A stretch of DNA of 64,000 nt from Imbricaverruca yamaguchii (Eukaryota; Arthropoda; Thecostraca; Neoverrucidae): assembly GCA_034440575.1 (NCBI GenBank), contig JAOTOL010001271.1:212501-276500 (forward strand). The letters run 5' to 3'. The position numbers and the translations under genes were made by a program. Under the pieces are notes generated by a model. The model saw only the letters and a program-made list of their open reading frames with translations. It made no database searches and was not told the DNA's origin. Shown here piece by piece: positions 58,951 through 64,000 of this stretch (positions within the stretch are counted from its first letter, which is position 1; each line of letters begins with the position of its first letter).

Positions 58951-59067
58951 GGTGACGTGCGTGCAGTGAGATACGCACCGCGTCCATCACTGGCATGGAC
59001 AGGGTCAGCGTCCACTAACGTCCAATAACTGACGGGCTGCGGTCCGCGAGCGGTGCGGATCGATAGG

Positions 59068-59135
59068 GGCGGGCATGGCCGAGTGGTTAAGGTGTTGGGA
59101 TCTGGGTGCCAGAGGTCCCGGGCTCGACACCCCCA
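59068..59135 (+). mobile_element. tRNA-like sequence (probable SINE head)
   Basis: A-box-like tggccgagtgg at 59076-59086 and B-box-like gggctcgacacc at 59120-59131 with tRNA-like spacing. The acceptor and T stems do not pair well, so a functional tRNA is unlikely. Confidence 0.5.
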
Positions 59136-59514
59136 CCGATCGGGACATTTCCCAATCCCGCGGCCCACCGGTGACACTGTGGGCGGCGCCATCAGCCGTG
59201 AATGTGCGTTTTTCAGTTTTTAAAATCTGATATGTGTCATGTGGCGAAGAGATCCGGGCATCACATGGTTCATAGCATGCCTCGCCCAATCTCATGATTC
59301 TTAAGACCACGAAATTCACTGGCCTGGAAGTGTACGGTATGCCTTTGAACAAAACGTCGCCGTGGTGCTGGTGCATAACAAATATGTCATATGCGTAAAA
59401 GAATGCATCTTGCCTATTGTCCATCACCCTGTTATTTAGTAGCACATGGAAGCGTGATGAGCCCGTCAGAGCCATCAAATCTTAGCACTGGTGGTCGAAA
59501 TGCTTCCGTTTTCA

Positions 59515-59795
59515 GCAGTACACAGTTACCACATGCCATGTACATGTATCAGCAGCGCGCAGTTACGCTGTCATACACGTGTATCAGCAGTGCGCAATTA
59601 CACATGTATCACCAACGCCCAGTTATGCTGTAATACACATGTATCAGCAGCGCGCAGTTTTGCTGACCTGCACATGTATCAGCAGCGCGCAGTTTTGCTA
59701 TGTCATACACATGCATCAGCAGTGCGCAGTTACACATTTATCAGCAGTGCGCAGTTATGCTATCATACACATGTATCAGCAGTGCACAGATGCTG
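59515..59795. repeat. CATGTATCAGCAGCGCGCAGTTA repeat, about 8 copies
   Basis: Units of 30-40 bp around acatgtatcagcagcgcgca. Confidence 0.88.
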
Positions 59796-60329
59796 CGATG
59801 TTCTAGTAGTCGAAGCGTCTCACCAGTTAGTCTTGTACGGTGGCAGATGACGGATGCGGTGCGAGTCGTGTCTGATAGGACTGGGAATCTTGTGCCGGGA
59901 AGGGAATGCGGTCTGGAGGGGTGGGACGTTGACCACAGTTAGGTGAGTTGAAGCGGATAGGATGACGGTACGGGATCGAGATGGGATGAAGCTTCAGTAT
60001 CGAAGGCCTCTGAGGTGACGGTGTAGTGAGGGAGTGCGACATGGTGTCATATTATGAACTTGTCAATGTTGCAAGTAGAAAATGCGTGGTCAAATGGCTT
60101 AAGATAGCAATGGGTTGATTTGCATGGGGTCACGCTAGTTGAATGGATGGTTTAGATGATTAATATATGTGTAATTAAAGCACGGTTGTCTGAACCTGCA
60201 GCAAATAAGTTATTTATTGTTGGAATTGTCAGGGAGCATTCCAGCAGTGTCCTGTTAGCCAGAGCGGATGATACTTAAAACGCTCTTTCCTCTAAAATAA
60301 TCTCCTACCTAGCCTTCTGACTCGTCTTC

Positions 60330-61385
60330 TACAGGACGTTCCGATTGGTCTTCTATTGATAATCTTGACTTCATTCCTACCTGACGTTGATTTGTCCCAC
60401 GTCATCGATCTGGCTCGTCTCGTATCCAGGTGTTCTGACTTGTCTCCTGCCTGCCTGGCTTTAGGGCTCATCGACCATGTTGATCATATGGCTCTCCTAC
60501 CTGGCGTACTGACTCGTCTCTTATCCAGGCGTTCTGACACGTCTCCCACCTGGCGTACTGACTCGTCTCTTATCCAGGCGTTCTGACTCGTCTTCCACCT
60601 GGCGTACTGACTCGTCTCTTATCCAGGCGTACTGACTCGTCTCTTATCCAGGCGTTCTGACACGTCTCCCACCTGGCGTACTGACTCGTCTCTTATCCAG
60701 GCGTTCTGACTCGTCTTCCACCTGGCGTACTGACTCGTCTCTTATCCAGGCGTTCTGACTCGTCTTCCACCTGGCGTACTGACTCGTCTCTTATCCAGGC
60801 GTTCTGACTCGTCTCCCACCTGGCGTACTGACTCGTCTCTTATCCAGGCGTACTGACTCGTCTCTTATCCAGGCGTTCTGACTCGTCTTCCACCTGGCGT
60901 ACTGACTCGTCTCTTATCCAGGCGTACTGACTCGTCTCTTATCCAGGCGTTCTGACTCGTCTTCCACCTGGCGTACTGACTCGTCTCTTATCCAGGCGTT
61001 CTGACTCGTCTCCCACCTGGCGTACTGACTCGTCTCTTATCCAGGCGTTCTGACTCGTCTCCCACCTGGCGTACTGACTCGTCTCTTATCCAGGCGTACT
61101 GACTCGTCTCTTATCCAGGCGTTCTGACTCGTCTCCCACCTGGCGTACTGACTCGTCTTTATCAGGCGTACTGACTCGTCTCTTATCCAGGCGTTCTGAC
61201 TCGTCTTCCACCAGGCGTACTGACTCGTCTCTTATCCAGGCGTTCTGACTCGTCTCCCACCTGGCGTACTGACTCGTCTCTTATCCAGGCGTTCTGACTC
61301 GTCTCCCACCTGGCGTACTGACTCATCTCTTATCCAGGCGTTCTGACTCGTCTCCCACCTGGCGTACTGACTCGTCTCCTACCCG
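60330..61385. repeat. 24/25-bp alternating minisatellite, about 42 units
   Basis: Two subtypes alternate: ctgactcgtctcttatccag-gcgtt and ctgactcgtctcccacctgg-cgta. Units resemble the pyrimidine tract of exon 25 (gttctgactcttcctgacat-ccggcag). Confidence 0.95.
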
Positions 61386-61404
61386 ACGTGCCGACTCATC
61401 TACT

Positions 61405-61471
61405 CGACGATATCCGGGTGCCACATTGTCACAGTAGTCGATGCACCCGACCGTTTAAACAACCAACCAGC
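61405..61471 (+). mobile_element. SINE tail fragment between the array and exon 25
   Basis: cagtagtcgatgcacccgac followed by cgtttaaacaaccaacca, the AACC-tailed version of the family. It sits 31 bp upstream of the exon 25 acceptor. No clear target duplication. Confidence 0.6.
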
Positions 61472-61502
61472 TACTGTTCTGACTCTTCCTGACATCCGGC
61501 AG

Positions 61503-61672
61503 TGTTGGCCGGCCTTCTGCGAAGAACGTTTTTCCTGCTAAAAAACACAGGCAACTTTCTGCTTGAGTTCGCCGCCAGCATTTTGATCGCACTCACTGTG
61601 AAGCTAAACAGCGTGTCCGCCGACTACCGCTACATCTCCAGGAAGCTGTCCAAGGAGAAGAAACGGCTCAAG
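61503..61672 (+). CDS. Piezo: Piezo exon 25 of window (amphipathic/TM helix after the linker)
   Basis: TG completes Val, then 56 codons. LEFAASILIALTVKLNSVSA then DYRYISRKLSKEKKRLK closely fits the Piezo segment with the pattern LL---LVTLTIRLN--SR-YR-V---L--EK--LK. Acceptor catccggcag, donor GTAGCA, phase 1 to 0. Confidence 0.95.
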
Positions 61673-62525
61673 GTAGCATACATTTGGCTGTTCAGCAGCC
61701 TGGTGGTCTGTGGTTGGCCGTGCTGAATTGCGAATCATTTCAGCACCAGCGTATTATTATGTGATATGAGCTTCCCTGTGTGCCAAACCAAGGTAAGGTC
61801 CTCGTGTGTACAACTGATCTCCCCATGTGTCAGGTGTGGGCTCTTCATGAAAGAGTTCTGTGGTTAGTCTTGGTTTCGAAAGTTATCCTATTTCTGCCTG
61901 GTAGAAGTACAGCGATCGGGGGCATGTTACGTATGATTATGTTCGAAGTTGAAATTATTGGGAGGTAGCGGCCAACATGGGGGGGGGAGTGCCCTCCCAA
62001 AACACACAAAGCTACACCAATGGATGCGCTGAATTTTACTTTGCCACTTTCGAACCGAAACTGGACAATTTTGAGGTCTCCCCACGACCTTCCAATTGTT
62101 AAGAGCTTTACTTCTACACGAATACTGCTCTCTGTAGCAGACTGTATGCATCTACTTTCCTGGGGATGTGTGTCTATTGTCTGTGCATACATGTATCCGC
62201 TCCGGAGTTGGTGGTCCCGGAAGTTTGCCGATGCGAGGAGGGAACGCGCCCGTTTTGCTAGCATTTAGGCATTTCGTCGATTGGTGGAAGCACCGCGAAG
62301 TATCGGACGACTTTCTGAGCATGAGTTGACACTCGACAGATATTGTACTCTGCGTGCTGCCCTAGGGTGTGGATGATCTGTACGGTGTATTAATGGCCAT
62401 TAATGACAATGAAGCAGGTTAGCTAAGAGCAAGCTAATACGCAATGTTATCAGTTTGTATAGATATGCAGTGCAATCTTAGATCGCACTTCATATCTATA
62501 TATCTGTTTGGACATATGCATATCT

Positions 62526-62578
62526 GTTTGGACATGACTTGTAGTAGATTGCCAATCTACTTCAAGTCATGTCCAAAC
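62526..62578. repeat. 53-bp hairpin (26-bp stem, one mismatch)
   Basis: gtttggacatgacttgtagt-agattg pairs with caatctacttcaagtcatgt-ccaaac around a single C. Confidence 0.93.
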
Positions 62579-62584
62579 ACATTG

Positions 62585-62950
62585 ACATTCCATTAATCTG
62601 GATTCTCTCCCCCAGCACTCGATCCTTCCCTCTACCTATCTCTCCCATCTCTCCCCTCTTCCCTCTCTCCCCTCACTCACCTCTCCCCTCTCTCCCCACT
62701 CTCCCTTCACTCCCTCACTCCGCTCTCCCATCTCTCCCCTCTCTCCTCTCTCCTCTCCCCTCTCCCCTCCTCTCTCTCTCATCTCTCCTCTCTCTCTCTT
62801 CTCTCCTCTCTCTCTTCTCTCTTTTCTCTCTTCTCTTTTCTCTCTCTTTCTCTCTTTTTCTCTCGCTCTCGCTCTCGCTCTCTCTCTCTCACTCTCTCTT
62901 CTTTATCCCTCTCTTTCTGTCTTTCTGTCTTTCGGCCTCTCTGTCTTAAT
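62585..62950. repeat. Pyrimidine-rich (CTCTCCC)n tract
   Basis: Nearly all C and T on the plus strand; variable CTCTCCC, TCTCTC and TTCTCTC words. Confidence 0.95.
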
Positions 62951-63373
62951 CTGTCTCTTAGCCTCTCTGTCCCTCTGCTTGAGCGCCCTGCTGGCTTCGT
63001 TCTACCACAGCACTCATAACAAGAGAGCAGTGACGAAGCTGTATATCGTGCTGCCTGTTTGCCTTGTTCTCCTGCAATATTTGTGACGGAGGTCAGCAGT
63101 CGGAAGTTTTCTGAGCTGCCTTGATTGCGCTGCAGCACTCCTGTTATCGGGTCATGCAGTGGGCTGTCTGACCTGCTGACATTATTGTGTCCTAACCTGC
63201 GGGCACGGTTCTGCAGAAACACTCATAGTAGGTCAGACCGGAGGCTATTTAACCCGCTAAGCCGATTTTGTTTTGACCTGCGCACCTGCGCACTTGCAAT
63301 AACGGATCAGAACGGAGGTTGCCAGACCAGCTGGCCTGGTTCCGCTTTACCTATGGGTTTGCTTTTGCCGCAG

Positions 63374-63546
63374 GAATCGTGGCAGCACGGTCAGTCGCCG
63401 CCAGCTCTGCCGAGTGCTGAGTGCCAGCCTAGCCTGCAGGGCCCCACCGTAGCCGGGGACGCGCCTATCGTCTACCTCACACTGGATACGGCTCGCCAGC
63501 AAACGGACAGCGGCGACAAGCAGTCCACTGCGGTCACCACGCTACC
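63374..63546 (+). CDS. Piezo: Piezo exon 26 of window (polar linker)
   Basis: 57 codons plus two bases: ESWQHGQSPPALPSAECQPS, then GDAPIVYLTLDTARQQTDSG and DKQSTAVTTL. Polar, matching the long variable cytoplasmic linker before the next TM unit of Piezo. Acceptor tgccgcag, donor GTGAGA immediately before what would otherwise read as a stop. Phase 0 to 2; the gene continues beyond the window. Confidence 0.72.
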
Positions 63547-64000
63547 GTGAGACCCCCCGCCATCCCGGCCGAGGCAGGGCTGTCGCGGGCACGACAAGTG
63601 ACGTCAAGTACACGATCATCGTCCTGAATAATTATGTTTGGATGAGATAAAAGTTTTAAAAAATGTAACGAATTATTCAGCACACCCGAGGATAATATTG
63701 GATGTTATTTTATGGATCAACGAATTGACTATTTGTGACTTTGATTTTAATGCGCACATGAGCTTACCCATGGGTGCATCTGAGAGGTTGGGATTAGGTC
63801 TGAAAATCATAGTAGGGTTTAGCCTGATATTACTCTGAATGGCTTGGCGCGGGACTTTTATGGCAGTATGAAGGCACCGGCATAACCAGACGTGGAAAGG
63901 TCTCCATGTCATGTATGCTGTCACCTACATTGCGAGACTTCGGAAGGTCTTCATGTCTCGTGTCCCTTTACTTAAGTAGCCAGGTGTTGGAAGGTCTCCA
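63547..64000. other. Intron 26, start
   Basis: AT-rich start; from about 63890 units of ggaaggtct(c/t)catgtc recur, probably the start of another array continuing outside the window. Confidence 0.5.

Larger units (their letters stand above)
61673..63373. other. Intron 25
   Basis: Unique DNA with two adjacent hairpin-forming inverted repeats (62459-62578) and a long CTCTCCC pyrimidine tract (62585-62950). Confidence 0.6.

Noticed and set aside
59068..59135. Functional tRNA gene
   Set aside because: A and B boxes are present but stems do not close well and similar SINE-like fragments occur elsewhere; treated as a SINE head.

Overview
This is eukaryotic nuclear DNA. Nearly every supportable gene feature belongs to one plus-strand gene, a Piezo mechanosensitive cation channel. 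I can place 26 coding exons between 1890 and 63546. They total about 4375 nt (about 1457 codons, under 7 percent of the window). The splice phases agree from first exon to last, so the joined reading frame stays open. The gene runs off both ends: the first exon here already encodes an internal transmembrane (TM) segment, and the last ends at a donor inside a cytoplasmic linker. Protein similarity, an arthropod-style Penelope retroelement remnant and short tRNA-derived SINEs suggest an invertebrate, probably a crustacean or another arthropod. The species cannot be fixed from this sequence; a barnacle-like genome is only a guess.

Layout. 1-5.8 kb: exons 1-2 in a bed of minisatellites. 5.8-21 kb: a long stretch holding only the small exon 3, large 30-bp and other arrays, (AT)n and (CA)n tracts, and a decayed Penelope-like element (about 14.2-15.2 kb). 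21-30 kb: exons 4-10 (blade TM helices and linkers), a CCCACA/GGCTACGCCAAC array, and one copy of a terminal-inverted-repeat element. 30-39.5 kb: exons 11-18, a compact run of TM exons separated by private arrays. 39.5-46.3 kb: one large AT-rich intron with the second, inverted copy of the TIR element. 46.3-52 kb: exons 19-23 (last TM helix before the beam, beam helix, cytoplasmic linkers). 52-57.9 kb: two large satellites (60 bp and about 22 bp). 57.9-64 kb: exons 24-26 with further arrays.

What stands out is how the tandem arrays relate to the exons. At several boundaries the repeat unit is visibly a copy of the exon-intron junction itself, carrying duplicated splice sites: acceptors of exons 4 and 18, donors of exons 11, 12, 16 and 22, and less clearly exons 1, 5 and 25. 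All four donors reading GTCAGT are duplicated, and no other exon uses GTCAGT. This looks like local minisatellite birth at splice junctions, producing runs of decoy or alternative splice sites inside a channel gene. At least one TM-coding exon appears to be missing between exons 3 and 4; I could not place it with confidence.
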